From contig JAHCLO010000033.1 of the NCBI GenBank assembly GCA_026125285.1, forward strand, positions 1 through 64,000: a stretch of 64,000 nt of DNA, written 5' to 3'. How positions within the stretch are numbered: the first letter of the stretch is position 1; every line of letters starts with the position of its first letter. The position numbers and the translations under genes were made by a program. The notes beneath the pieces are model-generated. The model ran no database searches, had not been told where the DNA came from, and saw only the letters and a program-made list of their open reading frames with translations. This document shows, one piece after another, positions 46,562 to 55,307 of this stretch. This DNA is from Verrucomicrobiia bacterium (GTDB lineage: Bacteria > Verrucomicrobiota > Verrucomicrobiia > Limisphaerales > JADLHS01).

Positions 46562-47785
46562 TCACGCACCGAATTTGTCGAATGCCCGCGCGTTGGCTTG
46601 CATGATTCGGATGAGGAACTTCGCATCAAAGACGCCGAGCGAACCGCAGTTGGCGCCCGTTTCGGTGAAGCGATCCAGTTTGTCCGCGCCGCTCAACGCC
46701 GAGTGTAGCAACACCGGTTGCGGATGCCACGAGTGGCCTTTCGCCACGCACGGGGTCGAGTGATCACCCGTGATGGCGAGCACGTTCGGTTTCTTCTTCA
46801 GCAAGATCGGCAACGCGGCGTCGAAGTCTTCAATGGCTTTCTTCTTCGCAGCAAAGTTCCCGTCTTCGCCGGCCTTGTCGGTGTACTTGTAGTGGATGAA
46901 GAAGAAATCGTAGTTGTCGTATTCCACCAGGTAACGTTCCAACTGCTCCTTGAGCGTCTGCACGCCGGAGAGCTGGGCCATGCCGACCAGTTGCGAGAGT
47001 CCCTTGTACATCGGATAGACTGCGAGTGCCGCCGGCTTGAGGCGGTAACGCTCCTCGAAAAGCGGTATGGCTGGCTGATGGGCGATGCCGCGCATGAGAA
47101 AGCCATTGGCCGGTTTCTCCCTGGCAATCACCGGCAGCGCCGCTTTGTAGAATTCCCCGATCAACTTGGCCATCTTCTTCTGCTTCACGTTCTTGGGATC
47201 ACGGGGCTTCACCGCTGGAATAGGAAAACCTTCGCGGTTCGGGTCGGCATCGGTCAAGGGTCCTTCCAGACCTTTGCCGCGAAAGATGACCACGAAGCGG
47301 TGTTCCTTGCCGGCTTTGATGATGACCCGGGTGTCGCCAATTTTCTTCACCTTGGCCGCGAGCAGGGCACAAAGCTTCTCGCAGGTTTCAGTGGGAATGC
47401 GACCGGCGCGACGGTCGGTGACGATGCCCTTGGGATTGAGCGTGGCGAAGTTGGCGCGGGCACAGACGTCGCCGGGCTGTAACTCTACGCCAAGTCCGAG
47501 TGCTTCAATCACTCCGCGTCCAACTTGGAACTCCAAGGGATCGTAGCCAAACAAACCGAGATGTCCCGGACCGCTGCCGGGGGTGATGCCAGGCGCCACG
47601 GGAATCATGCGGCCTTGCGCGGAATCTTTGCAAAGGGCGTCGAGGTTCGGCGTCCACGCGGCTTCCAGCGGCGTGAGATAGCCTTGCTCCCGGGTGGCCA
47701 AGTCACCCAGTCCGTCGAGCACGACGAGGACAAGCTTGGCGTTGGTCTTGAGTGTCAGTTCAGAATACAGGTCGTCCAGTTTCAT
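46562..47785 (-). CDS. apgM: 2,3-bisphosphoglycerate-independent phosphoglycerate mutase (archaeal type)
   Basis: The 407 residues are of the alkaline-phosphatase superfamily ApgM branch. VVLDGLGDLA is the metal-binding Asp block, PGSGPGHLGLFGYDP holds the phosphorylated Ser, and TGDHSTPCVAKGHSWHPQP and FFFIHYKYTDKAGEDGN are metal-site His/Asp segments. It interconverts 3- and 2-phosphoglycerate in glycolysis. It is shorter and distinct from bacterial iPGM (about 510 residues), matching the archaeal-type form found in some bacteria. Confidence 0.93.
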   Translation of the reverse strand: MKLDDLYSELTLKTNAKLVLVVLDGLGDLATREQGYLTPLEAAWTPNLDALCKDSAQGRMIPVAPGITPGSGPGHLGLFGYDPLEFQVGRGVIEALGLGVELQPGDVCARANFATLNPKGIVTDRRAGRIPTETCEKLCALLAAKVKKIGDTRVIIKAGKEHRFVVIFRGKGLEGPLTDADPNREGFPIPAVKPRDPKNVKQKKMAKLIGEFYKAALPVIAREKPANGFLMRGIAHQPAIPLFEERYRLKPAALAVYPMYKGLSQLVGMAQLSGVQTLKEQLERYLVEYDNYDFFFIHYKYTDKAGEDGNFAAKKKAIEDFDAALPILLKKKPNVLAITGDHSTPCVAKGHSWHPQPVLLHSALSGADKLDRFTETGANCGSLGVFDAKFLIRIMQANARAFDKFGA

Positions 47786-47946
47786 CTTTCAATTTCAATT
47801 GTTGGAAATAATGGATGGCAACGAAAGGTTGCCACACACCGGAAAGAATCATGCAGATGCCAATGGCAGCGTCAACGGGATTCGCGCCGACTGCGGACTG
47901 ATGTAGTACTAAGACTCAGAAGTTTGGAAACAGGCGGTTGGGGTCG

Positions 47947-48023
47947 GTAGGGCGCGTCACTCCGTGCGCGCCGCAGTCCACCGCCCGCTGGCTGAACGGC
48001 GCGCACGGAGTGACGCGCCCTAC
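47947..48023. repeat. Perfect 26-base inverted repeat
   Basis: Arms 47947-47972 (beginning GTAGGGCGCGTCACTCC) and 47998-48023 are exact reverse complements over 26 bases around a 25-base spacer. They lie between apgM and the glycosyltransferase in a 301-base spacer with no other feature. It looks like an element with terminal palindromic ends (REP/MITE-like). A much diverged resemblance (GTAGGACGCGTGCGG) is at about 55244-55258. Confidence 0.8.
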
Positions 48024-48086
48024 CACGTTGCGCAATTTGTTGGTCGCAGTAGTAGTGCAGTGCGTTGCGTCAGCCGCGGGACAGCA

Positions 48087-49241
48087 TCATTGACTCACTC
48101 CGGGATTATTGCGTTGGATCAGGCGCTGGTAGAACGCCTCGACATCCGAAACCTGTCGTTCCAACGAAAAATCTTCCGCTGCCCGGGCGGCGGCAGTGGC
48201 GCCGATCTGTTTGCGCAACACTTCATCGCCGGCCAGCTTCAGAATTCGGTCGGCGAGGTCTTCGGGGTTGTCATTGAACAGCAAACCGCTTTTCCCGTGC
48301 TCAATGAACTCCGGCAACATGCCGACATTGTTCGCGATAACGGGGACGCCCATTGCCAGGGCCTCGCGCATGGCGCGGGCGGTGCCATCCGAGCCGGCGA
48401 TCATAAACACGAACATGTCCATGCTCGCCAGCCCATCAAGGTATCGGTCGGTGAGGTAACCGGCGACGACGACGTTCTGCGTCAGCCCCAGCTCCTGGAT
48501 CGGTCGGCGGATGGTTTCCTCCATCTGACTGCTGCGCCCGACCAACATCGCCTTGACCCGGGGCGCTTGTTTCACCACCAGCCGCATGGCCTCGAAGAAC
48601 GTCTTCATCTTCCGATACTTCTGGAAACGGGCGACGATACCCACCACCAGGTCCGAAGCGCGGAAGCCCAGTTCGGCGCGGAACGCGCGATCCCCCGCGT
48701 CCGGATGAAATCGCGTGGTGTCCAGCGCGGGATTCACCCGTGCGATGCGGTGGGCGGCGAGGCCAAAATCCCGGATCAACTTCGTGCGCGCCTGCTCGGA
48801 GAAGGTAATCAGGCCATCCGTCATCCGTCGCACCAGAAACCGGCTGAGGCGCGTGGGTCGGAACGAATCGCGCTGATGATCCGTTCGCACCACCAACGCA
48901 TCGGTGCTCGCCCAGCGGGCGGCCAAGCCACCGAGAATATGATCATGCGACAGGTTCGTGTTGATGATCTGAAATTTGTGGCGCTGGATGAAGCGCTTGA
49001 GCCGGACCACGTCCACCGGATTGTCCGTGAGGGAAAAATGATGGTTCAGGTGAAATTGATCGGTCGCGTTGATGCCGGTCGTCGCTGCCAGAGCGGCCAC
49101 GCTTTTCGTGGCGTTGGGCGGTGGCGTGCGATACGCCAGCGTGATCGAGTGCCCGCGCTTGTGCAGTTGCTGGCACAACGTCACCACCGGTTCCGAAGGC
49201 CCCGTCAGTTTCCAATCGCTCAGGAGATGAAGCACGTTCAT
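48087..49241 (-). CDS. GT4-family glycosyltransferase
   Basis: The 384 residues have two Rossmann-like halves. The N-terminal part MNVLHLLSDWKLTGPSEPVVTL is the acceptor domain. The C-terminal part contains VGIVARFQKYRKM, MFVFMIAGSDGTARAMREALAMGVPVIANNVGMLPEFI (donor-binding EX7E-like) and NPEDLADRI. It probably transfers a sugar to lipid or polysaccharide. The ATG at 49241 is preferred to 49283. No cluster of envelope genes surrounds it, so the product is unknown. Confidence 0.88.
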   Translation of the reverse strand: MNVLHLLSDWKLTGPSEPVVTLCQQLHKRGHSITLAYRTPPPNATKSVAALAATTGINATDQFHLNHHFSLTDNPVDVVRLKRFIQRHKFQIINTNLSHDHILGGLAARWASTDALVVRTDHQRDSFRPTRLSRFLVRRMTDGLITFSEQARTKLIRDFGLAAHRIARVNPALDTTRFHPDAGDRAFRAELGFRASDLVVGIVARFQKYRKMKTFFEAMRLVVKQAPRVKAMLVGRSSQMEETIRRPIQELGLTQNVVVAGYLTDRYLDGLASMDMFVFMIAGSDGTARAMREALAMGVPVIANNVGMLPEFIEHGKSGLLFNDNPEDLADRILKLAGDEVLRKQIGATAAARAAEDFSLERQVSDVEAFYQRLIQRNNPGVSQ

Positions 49242-49644
49242 GCGTAACACAGCCCGATCCACCTTGCGCTCGCCACCGTGCAACGGTTTGTTCCCAACTG
49301 CGACTCCGATCCGCCAATCAGCGCCATCGGCATGACCTCCGCAAGTACGGACTCCCGCTGTCGGCTTGAAACTGACGCGGCGAGGCCAGCGTCGCGCGTT
49401 AATACAACGCGGGATAGGCGGCCCGTGGCGCGGTCTGGTTCACTTGACGCAGGTGTAATATGGCTTGTTCCCAAGGCTGCTATCCTGACTTCTGGTTTTG
49501 TCAGCCAGCAAGCCGAAAATTAGCTCGGTGGCGTTGGGTGGTGAAAACCGGGTGCGGGTTGAGCATCAGCAGAAAGCAACCTCCCAAGCGGCGCCACCGG
49601 AGCATCCGTAGTCTGACCTCGTTTCACCTCCGCGGACCACTGAA
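49242..49644. other. Spacer without recognised features
   Basis: About 400 bases between the glycosyltransferase start and moaE. I found no coding frame with family resemblance, no tRNA, no strong terminator and no palindromic repeat. It presumably carries the glycosyltransferase promoter on the minus strand. Confidence 0.5.
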
Positions 49645-50052
49645 TCAACCACGATTGCCTTCCGCGCGCACCGGCTTCTTCCAAATCGGCACGACGCGCT
49701 TCATCTCGTCAATGAGCCATTGGCACGCCGCAAACGCCTCGCCGCGGTGTGGCGCCACCACTTCAACCCACAGCGATGGCTCATTAACCTTCACCTCTCC
49801 GATGCGATGAACCAGGCGGACCGATTCCAGTGGCCAGCGTTTGGCCATCTCCTCGAAGAGCAGGTTGAATTGGTGCTCCGCCATCCGCTCGAACGCCTCG
49901 TATTCGATAGCGCCAATTGGGGTGTCATTCTCCGTGCTGCGCACCACTCCCAAGAAACATACCACCGCCCCCACGCTGCCTGAAAGGGTGCGCCCGCGCA
50001 ATAGGGCCGCTTCGTCAATCGGTTCGGTGGTGAGCTTAAGCTGACGTTTCAT
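49645..50052 (-). CDS. moaE: Molybdopterin synthase catalytic subunit
   Basis: The 135 residues start MKRQLKLTTEPIDEAALL. FLGVVRSTENDTPIGAIEYEAF, VRLVHRIGEVKVNEPSLWVEVVAPHRGEAF and VPIWKKP are the MoaE blocks, with the catalytic Lys in the last. It inserts sulfur from MoaD thiocarboxylate into cyclic pyranopterin. An upstream in-frame ATG at 50091 adds 13 residues and is possible. It lies next to moaD. Confidence 0.93.
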   Translation of the reverse strand: MKRQLKLTTEPIDEAALLRGRTLSGSVGAVVCFLGVVRSTENDTPIGAIEYEAFERMAEHQFNLLFEEMAKRWPLESVRLVHRIGEVKVNEPSLWVEVVAPHRGEAFAACQWLIDEMKRVVPIWKKPVRAEGNRG

Positions 50053-50118
50053 TGGTGGCTCGGCGGTGATGATAGTTGGCTCATCGTTCATCCATAGGCG
50101 GAAGCCTCTATGCGCCTT

Positions 50119-50364
50119 TCAACCCCCTTGCACGGGCGGAAACAACGAAACCTCATCGCCTGCCTTGAGCGTGTATTCACGAGGTTGGTACTCCACGCCC
50201 ACGGCAACAAGCATTGAGCGTTGCATTCCCGCCAAGCGGGGATAGCGCAGCGTCAACCGCTCCACCAAAGTAGCCAGTGTGCTGCCCTCGGGCAGGTCTT
50301 GTACGGTTTCCGCGCAGTCGGTCAACTCGCGGAAATACGAATAGAAGGACACACGAATCTGCAT
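50119..50364 (-). CDS. moaD: Molybdopterin synthase sulfur carrier subunit
   Basis: The 81 residues are of the ubiquitin-like fold, MQIRVSFYSYFRELT to SLFPPVQGG, ending in the Gly-Gly that is adenylated and thiocarboxylated. Starts about 12 bases after the hpt stop, so hpt-moaD-moaE are co-transcribed. Confidence 0.92.
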   Translation of the reverse strand: MQIRVSFYSYFRELTDCAETVQDLPEGSTLATLVERLTLRYPRLAGMQRSMLVAVGVEYQPREYTLKAGDEVSLFPPVQGG

Positions 50365-50375
50365 GGGAGCAGTAC

Positions 50376-50960
50376 TCAGCAACGGCGGCGGGCCTGGACC
50401 GCTGTCCGATGTGCTTGTTGGTAGATGTACGAATGGAGAACGCCCACGAACGGAAGATTTCGATAGCGTTCAGCGAAATCAAGGCCGTATCCAACCACGA
50501 AGAAATCGGGAATTTCAAAACCCACATAATCCGCCTCCACGTCTTCCACGCGGCGGGAAGGTTTGTCGAGCAGGACGCAGATCTTGATGCGCCGCGGCTG
50601 GAGGGCGCGCAGTTTGGGCAGCACCCGGCTCATGGTCCGGCCCGTGTCGAGAATATCGTCCACCAACAACACGTCGCGGTCACGGACGTCCAGCCGCAAT
50701 TCCTTGGTGAACACCAGTTCGCCGGACTCCGTTCCCACCCCGTAGCTGGAGACGCCGATGAAATCCAGCCGCAACGGCAATGAAAGATGACGGATCAGAT
50801 CAGCCAGGAACATCACGGTTCCGTTGAGCAAAGACACAATGACCATTTCGCGTCCGCGGAAATCGCGCTGGATGGCCCGGGCCAGGCGGCGGACGCGGGT
50901 GGCAATTTGCTGGTCGGTGATGAGGATGCGCTCGACCTCTCGTCGCCATCGCACCGGCAC
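50376..50960 (-). CDS. hpt: Hypoxanthine phosphoribosyltransferase
   Basis: The roughly 194 residues contain LLNGTVMFLADLIRHL (PPi loop), FIGVSSYGVGTESGE and the PRPP-binding DVLLVDDILDTGRTMSRVL, then VGFEIPDFFVVGYGLDFAERYRNLP. It salvages hypoxanthine/guanine. The start is uncertain: GTG at 50960 or 50954 fits the family; the frame opens further upstream to 51176 but that part is non-family. Confidence 0.9.
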   Translation of the reverse strand: MPVRWRREVERILITDQQIATRVRRLARAIQRDFRGREMVIVSLLNGTVMFLADLIRHLSLPLRLDFIGVSSYGVGTESGELVFTKELRLDVRDRDVLLVDDILDTGRTMSRVLPKLRALQPRRIKICVLLDKPSRRVEDVEADYVGFEIPDFFVVGYGLDFAERYRNLPFVGVLHSYIYQQAHRTAVQARRRC

Positions 50961-51046
50961 CCGTGCCAGCGCACCGGCAGGTTGGGAAGAGAAAGTCTTG
51001 CGCACGACCCGATGGTAGTCGCTTGCGGGCGCTTGCCGAGAGTTTT

Positions 51047-51520
51047 TTAGGCGAGCTTCAGTTCCATGAACACCGCCTCCGGGTGGGGATTGTCGTAATA
51101 CGACGGAATCCGCGTGAAGCCGAGTGACTTGTAAAGGCAAATCGCCGCATCCATCGAACCGAGGGTATCCAGGCACATTCGCGCATAACCAACCTCCCGG
51201 GCAGCCTCAATGACACTTTGCGCCAAGGCTCGGCCCAGCCCTTGGGCCCGGAACTGCGGTCGCACGTAAAGACGTTTCATCTCACAAGTCTGTGCCCCGA
51301 TTTTGCGCAGGGCCACGCAACCTGCGGGCGTTGCGTTAGCGAACGCGACGCGCAACCTCCCTTCCGGCGGTGCGTAACGACCGGGCAGGGTGACGAGTTC
51401 CAGATCGAATCTTTGAAAACAGAGGTCCACCCCGATCGCGTTTGCATATTCCACGAATAATTCGCGCGCCACCGCCAGATGCTCCACTGACGCCGCTTCC
51501 AGGACCGTGAACGCACTCAT
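51047..51520 (-). CDS. GNAT-family N-acetyltransferase
   Basis: The 157 residues start MSAFTVLEAASVEHL. The acetyl-CoA binding loop is EMKRLYVRPQFRAQGLGRAL (the R/Q-x2-G-x-G/A form), with DTLGSMDAAICLYKSLGF at the C-terminus. Acceptor not predictable. It sits between the dUTPase and hpt genes in a minus-strand run. Frames reading upstream of this Met are antisense to other genes. Confidence 0.88.
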   Translation of the reverse strand: MSAFTVLEAASVEHLAVARELFVEYANAIGVDLCFQRFDLELVTLPGRYAPPEGRLRVAFANATPAGCVALRKIGAQTCEMKRLYVRPQFRAQGLGRALAQSVIEAAREVGYARMCLDTLGSMDAAICLYKSLGFTRIPSYYDNPHPEAVFMELKLA

Positions 51521-51558
51521 ACCGCCGAGGATATCTGCGGGTAATGGGTTCGTCCTCG

Positions 51559-51939
51559 TCAAATGTGCTTCGAGTCGTGCTCGTCCTTGACCGCGTAGCC
51601 GTGCTCCTGGCGCTTGAAGTTCACTTCGTTCTTCTTGATGTAGGAATTGAACACGTCGTCCGCGCTCATCCCGAGCACCTGGGCCAGGCTGATGAGAAAG
51701 TGGAACAAGTCCACAACTTCGACCCGGGCGTTTTGTTGGTCGAACTTCTGATACTTGGCCCACCACTTCCAGGGCACGCTGTCGGTCAATTCGGCAATCT
51801 CCTGCGTCATGGCGCGGCAGTAATTGAGAATCCAATTCGTTTTCTCCTCTTCGCTCATGCCGTCGGTGTTCACGCCGATGCGTTTGTTCAAAGCGTCCTG
51901 CATGCGCCACAACTCTCGGAGTTGATCGAGTTTGTCCAT
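51559..51939 (-). CDS. All-alpha dimeric dUTPase/MazG-like NTP hydrolase
   Basis: The 126 residues are helical, with EIAELTDSVPWKWW (Glu-x2-Glu metal site) and VEVVDLFHFLISLAQVLGMSADDVF (Glu-x3-Asp), matching the dimeric dUTP pyrophosphatase branch of the MazG superfamily. It hydrolyses dUTP or another nucleotide to the monophosphate. Confidence 0.85.
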   Translation of the reverse strand: MDKLDQLRELWRMQDALNKRIGVNTDGMSEEEKTNWILNYCRAMTQEIAELTDSVPWKWWAKYQKFDQQNARVEVVDLFHFLISLAQVLGMSADDVFNSYIKKNEVNFKRQEHGYAVKDEHDSKHI

Positions 51940-52099
51940 GCCGCAAGCATTTGGGCGGAAAACCGTGGAGGCAAGCCCAAACGTGAAACCGCTGTCCTGA
52001 AAACGCGCCCCCGCTCAAACCGCTGTCCTGGTTCAAGGGTGTAGTCGGAAGCCGGAAATTCCATTTTCCATTTCCCAGTAGCGGCCTTACGATGAATCC

Positions 52100-52576
52100 A
52101 TGGCGTTGGTTCGCATATTGGTTGACGGTTACAGCCTGCTTCACAGTTGGCCGGAGCTGGCGCCGGGCCGGCCCCGCCATTCGGCTGCGGCGCGCGAGGA
52201 ACTGGTTCATATTCTCACGCGCTACCACGACGCCATCGGTACGCCGATCACCGTTTTTTTCGACGGAGGTGGGTCCCCGGCGGACGGGCCCAAACGCGAA
52301 GGCTCGCGAAACGTGGAAGTGTTGTTCTCGAGAGCCGGCCAGACGGCGGATGAGATGATTGAGCGCGCGGCGCACCGTTTCCAGCCTTACGGCGAGGTGC
52401 TCGCGGTCACGGACGATAACACGGAGCGGGACATCGTCATCGGCCTGGGTGGCAGTGCTTCCAGTTGTTTGAATTTCATCCGCGAAATCGAGTCCTCGCT
52501 GGCGGAATTTGCCGTGGACTTGAACCACTACAATCGCAAAGAACACAACCGCTATCGTCATGCCCGCAAGGTTTGA
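52100..52576 (+). CDS. NYN-domain (YacP-like) endoribonuclease
   Basis: The 158 residues have the PIN/NYN fold markers ILVDGYSLLHSW (first Asp), TVFFDGGGSP (second Asp), TADEMIERAAHRF and VTDDNTERDI (third Asp pair), as in YacP/Rae1, which cleaves mRNA on the ribosome. Opposite strand to the dUTPase, with its last bases overlapping the possible start of the VWA gene. Confidence 0.85.
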   Translation: MALVRILVDGYSLLHSWPELAPGRPRHSAAAREELVHILTRYHDAIGTPITVFFDGGGSPADGPKREGSRNVEVLFSRAGQTADEMIERAAHRFQPYGEVLAVTDDNTERDIVIGLGGSASSCLNFIREIESSLAEFAVDLNHYNRKEHNRYRHARKV

Positions 52577-54026
52577 TCGCGCTTGGAGCCACGATCCCAT
52601 CCGCAGCCGCCGCCCGATGGCCAGTCGGCTTTGGTTGGCCGCGCTCGCGGGAGTTGTGGGGCTTGGGATCGGTTGGAGCGCGAGCGAAGGGCTGGCTGCC
52701 GCGTCCGGCGCGGAGCCGCCCGGCCGCTATTTGTTGCTCGTGGATACTTCGTTTTCCATGCGGCGTAATGCGGAAAACTTGCAGAACCTCGTGGGCAATC
52801 TCGTGGCTTCGGGCATGAGCGGAGAATTGCGCGCTGGGGACACCATCGGGATGTGGACTTTCAATGACCAGTTGCAGGCGGGAAATTTCCCGTTGCAACG
52901 CTGGACCCCACAAACCCGTCAGTCGGTGGCGAGGAGTGTGGTCGAATTTCTGCAACGCCAGCGCTATGAGGGGAAGACCCAACTCGACAAAGTCCTGGGC
53001 CCGATGGCGCGAGTGGTGCGGGATTCGGAGAAGATCACTGTGGTGCTGATCACTGATGGTGAGGAAAAGTTCAGCGGCACACCGTTCGACGCCGAGATCA
53101 ACACGGTTTACCGATTGAATGTCTCCGAACAGCGCCGACTCCGAACGCCGTTCGTTACTATCCTACGGGCGCAAGATGGTGAGTTCGTTGCTTGGAAAGT
53201 AAGCACGCCGCCCTGGCCGGTGGAGTTTCCCGAATTTCCAGCCCGAGCGGTGGTCGCTGCACCGGAACCGCGCCCGCCCGAGCCGGAACCAAAACCAGCC
53301 GCCCGGCCTTTGATTGTCATTCCACCGACGAACGCCATCACCGCGCAGCCCCCAGCCACCGAGTTGAGGCCCGATTCCGAGCCTGCTGTGACACCGCCGC
53401 CCACTCAACCAGCCGAGACAGAATCGCTCGCGCCCCAGCCCACGGTGACCGTGGAACTGCCGGAACGAGTCGTTGCCCCGGTCACTCAGTCGCCACCTGC
53501 GGAGCCGGTTGAAGTTATCAAGACCGAGCCACCGCCGGAAGCGCGACCAACGCCGCCGGAGCCGACCACGGCCGCAGCACCCCCGTTGGTTGTCACGCCG
53601 CCTGACGACAAGCCCGCACCCGTCATTCCGGTCAAACCCGCGCAACCCGTCCAGCCCACGCCGAGCGAAACGACGACTGCGCCAGCCGCTCCAGTGACAG
53701 AGATTATAGCCACGCCCCAAGCCGCACCTCCAACCGAGACGCCGATTACAGTTGAAGCCAGAGCTTCGCGAACTGCTCTCGCGAGCGTTGAGGAGACGGC
53801 CACGCTCAAGACCGAACCGGATTCTCCCGCCTTGGTTGACGCGCCCGTGGCGCAAACCGCCGTCGTTACGCCAACCGAGTCTCTATTCAGTCGCACCCAC
53901 GTCCTGATCGCCGGGGTCGGCCTGATGGTGGTGGCGTTGGCACTGTTGTGGGCATTGACGCACCGGACACGCGCCACGCCAAGAGTCAGCCTGATCACTC
54001 GTTCAATGGATCGGGAGCAGAAATAA
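52560..54026 (+). CDS. VWA-domain protein with proline-rich region and C-terminal anchor
   Basis: The 488 residues have an N-terminal hydrophobic segment (about 22-48, signal or anchor), a von Willebrand A domain (about 56-220) with the MIDAS motif VDTSFSM (Asp-x-Ser-x-Ser) and VVLITDGEE, a long Pro/Ala/Thr/Glu-rich region (about 238-445), and a C-terminal transmembrane helix (about 447-469). The start is uncertain: 52560 overlaps the NYN gene, while Met20 (52617) would give a cleaner signal. Function unknown: an envelope metal-dependent adhesion/scaffold is likely. The acidic-proline region is typical of periplasm-spanning segments. Confidence 0.78.
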   Translation: MPARFDRAWSHDPIRSRRPMASRLWLAALAGVVGLGIGWSASEGLAAASGAEPPGRYLLLVDTSFSMRRNAENLQNLVGNLVASGMSGELRAGDTIGMWTFNDQLQAGNFPLQRWTPQTRQSVARSVVEFLQRQRYEGKTQLDKVLGPMARVVRDSEKITVVLITDGEEKFSGTPFDAEINTVYRLNVSEQRRLRTPFVTILRAQDGEFVAWKVSTPPWPVEFPEFPARAVVAAPEPRPPEPEPKPAARPLIVIPPTNAITAQPPATELRPDSEPAVTPPPTQPAETESLAPQPTVTVELPERVVAPVTQSPPAEPVEVIKTEPPPEARPTPPEPTTAAAPPLVVTPPDDKPAPVIPVKPAQPVQPTPSETTTAPAAPVTEIIATPQAAPPTETPITVEARASRTALASVEETATLKTEPDSPALVDAPVAQTAVVTPTESLFSRTHVLIAGVGLMVVALALLWALTHRTRATPRVSLITRSMDREQK

Positions 54027-54098
54027 TTCGTGCCGGGCACAGGTGGCGGAAGCTCTGCCGCCAACCCGGGCTGGGAAAACCAAAGCACAGGACCGACT

Positions 54099-55178
54099 AT
54101 GAACCGCCGCCAATTCCTGAAAGCCACGACCGCGCTCGCCGCCACCTTAAGCGGTGCCGCCTCATTGCCGCTTTCCGCCGCGACGCCGACACCTTCAGCC
54201 CGCCGCCTGCCGCGCTGGCGCGGCTTCAATCTGCTGGAAAAATTCACCGCGCGGCCGGAAGGCAACCCGCCCTTCCGGGAGAGCGATTTTGAAATCATGG
54301 CCGAGTGGGGCTTCGACTTTGCCCGCCTGCCAATGTCGTATCTCTGTTGGGCCACCCACGAAGCGCCGTTGAAGCTGCGCGAAGCCGAGTTGGAACACGT
54401 CAGTCAGGCGGTCGAACTGGGCCGCAAACATCGCGTGCATGTGAACCTGAACTTTCACCGCGCCCCGGGTTATTGTGTCAATCCGCCAAAGGAGCCGTTC
54501 GATTTGTGGACGGAGGAGAAAGCGCTGGAAGCGTGCGCGTTTCACTGGGGTCATTTCGCCAAGCGATTCAAAGGCATCCCCAACGAACAGTTGAGTTTTG
54601 ATCTGGTAAACGAACCGGCAAATGTTTCGGAAACGAATTATGTCCGGGTGGTCAAACGCCTCGTGGAAGCGATCCGCGCGGAGGACCCGCAACGACTTAT
54701 CATCGCCGATGGTTTGCAGTGGGGGCGCGATCCGGTCCACGGCCTGGTGGACTTGGGTTTGGGACAAAGCACCCGCGGTTACGAGCCAATGCAGATCAGT
54801 CATTATCAAGCCAGTTGGGTGCAAGGTTCGGACCAATGGCCCGAGCCAACCTGGCCGTTGAAGCTGGGTGACCGGGGCGTGCGCGACAAGGCATTCCTCC
54901 GTCGGGACCGGATCGAACCGTGGAAAAAGTTGGAGGCAAAGGGGGTGGGCGTTCACGTTGGCGAATGGGGCGCGCACAATCGAACGCCGCACCAAGTCAC
55001 GCTGGCTTGGATGCGTGATTGCCTGGAGTTGTGGCAGGAAGCGGGCTGGGGTTGGGCGCTTTGGAATCTGCGCGGCTCGTTCGGCGTAATGGACAGTCGC
55101 CGGACGGACGTGGACTACGAAGATTTTCGCGGCCATAAGTTGGATCGCGAAATGTTGAAAGTGCTGCAAGCCGGATAA
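54099..55178 (+). CDS. Glycoside hydrolase family 5 protein, Tat-exported
   Basis: The 359 residues begin with a twin-arginine signal (MNRRQFLKATTALAATLS). The TIM-barrel has the GH5 acid/base in SFDLVNEPAN, the nucleophile Glu in HVGEWGAHN, the catalytic-core His/Arg block GFDFARLPMSYL, and substrate-site AWALWNLRGS-like GWALWNLRGSFGVM. Endoglucanase or mannanase-type activity, substrate not predictable. It neighbours secreted glycan-degrading genes (GH29 at 56202). Confidence 0.88.
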   Translation: MNRRQFLKATTALAATLSGAASLPLSAATPTPSARRLPRWRGFNLLEKFTARPEGNPPFRESDFEIMAEWGFDFARLPMSYLCWATHEAPLKLREAELEHVSQAVELGRKHRVHVNLNFHRAPGYCVNPPKEPFDLWTEEKALEACAFHWGHFAKRFKGIPNEQLSFDLVNEPANVSETNYVRVVKRLVEAIRAEDPQRLIIADGLQWGRDPVHGLVDLGLGQSTRGYEPMQISHYQASWVQGSDQWPEPTWPLKLGDRGVRDKAFLRRDRIEPWKKLEAKGVGVHVGEWGAHNRTPHQVTLAWMRDCLELWQEAGWGWALWNLRGSFGVMDSRRTDVDYEDFRGHKLDREMLKVLQAG

Positions 55179-55307
55179 GTCAGGGTGGGGTGCGGTGGCG
55201 AAAGCGCCCATTGACTCGCCCGGAAGTTCCGCGTAGTAGTCGGGTAGGACGCGTGCGGTGGCAGCCCGCGCGGCTTGAATAAAGACGATGTAAGAATTTA
55301 ACCCAGC

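Noticed and set aside
47964..49247. Plus-strand open frame of 427 codons across the glycosyltransferase
   Set aside because: The minus strand has clear GT4 motifs. The plus-strand product is rich in Arg/His/Gly with no family resemblance, so it is a shadow.
51521..52600. N-terminal extension of the GNAT open frame to 52600
   Set aside because: It spans the dUTPase gene on another frame and the NYN gene antisense; homology to GNAT starts at the Met at 51520.
53163..54355. Minus-strand open frames under the VWA and GH5 genes
   Set aside because: The plus strand has signal, MIDAS and Tat/GH5 motifs. The minus-strand translations are Gly/Arg/Ser-rich without motifs.
55240..55275. GTAGGACGCGTGCGG-type sequence resembling the 47947-48023 repeat
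   Set aside because: Only about a dozen bases match and no paired arm follows, so it is too weak to call as a copy.
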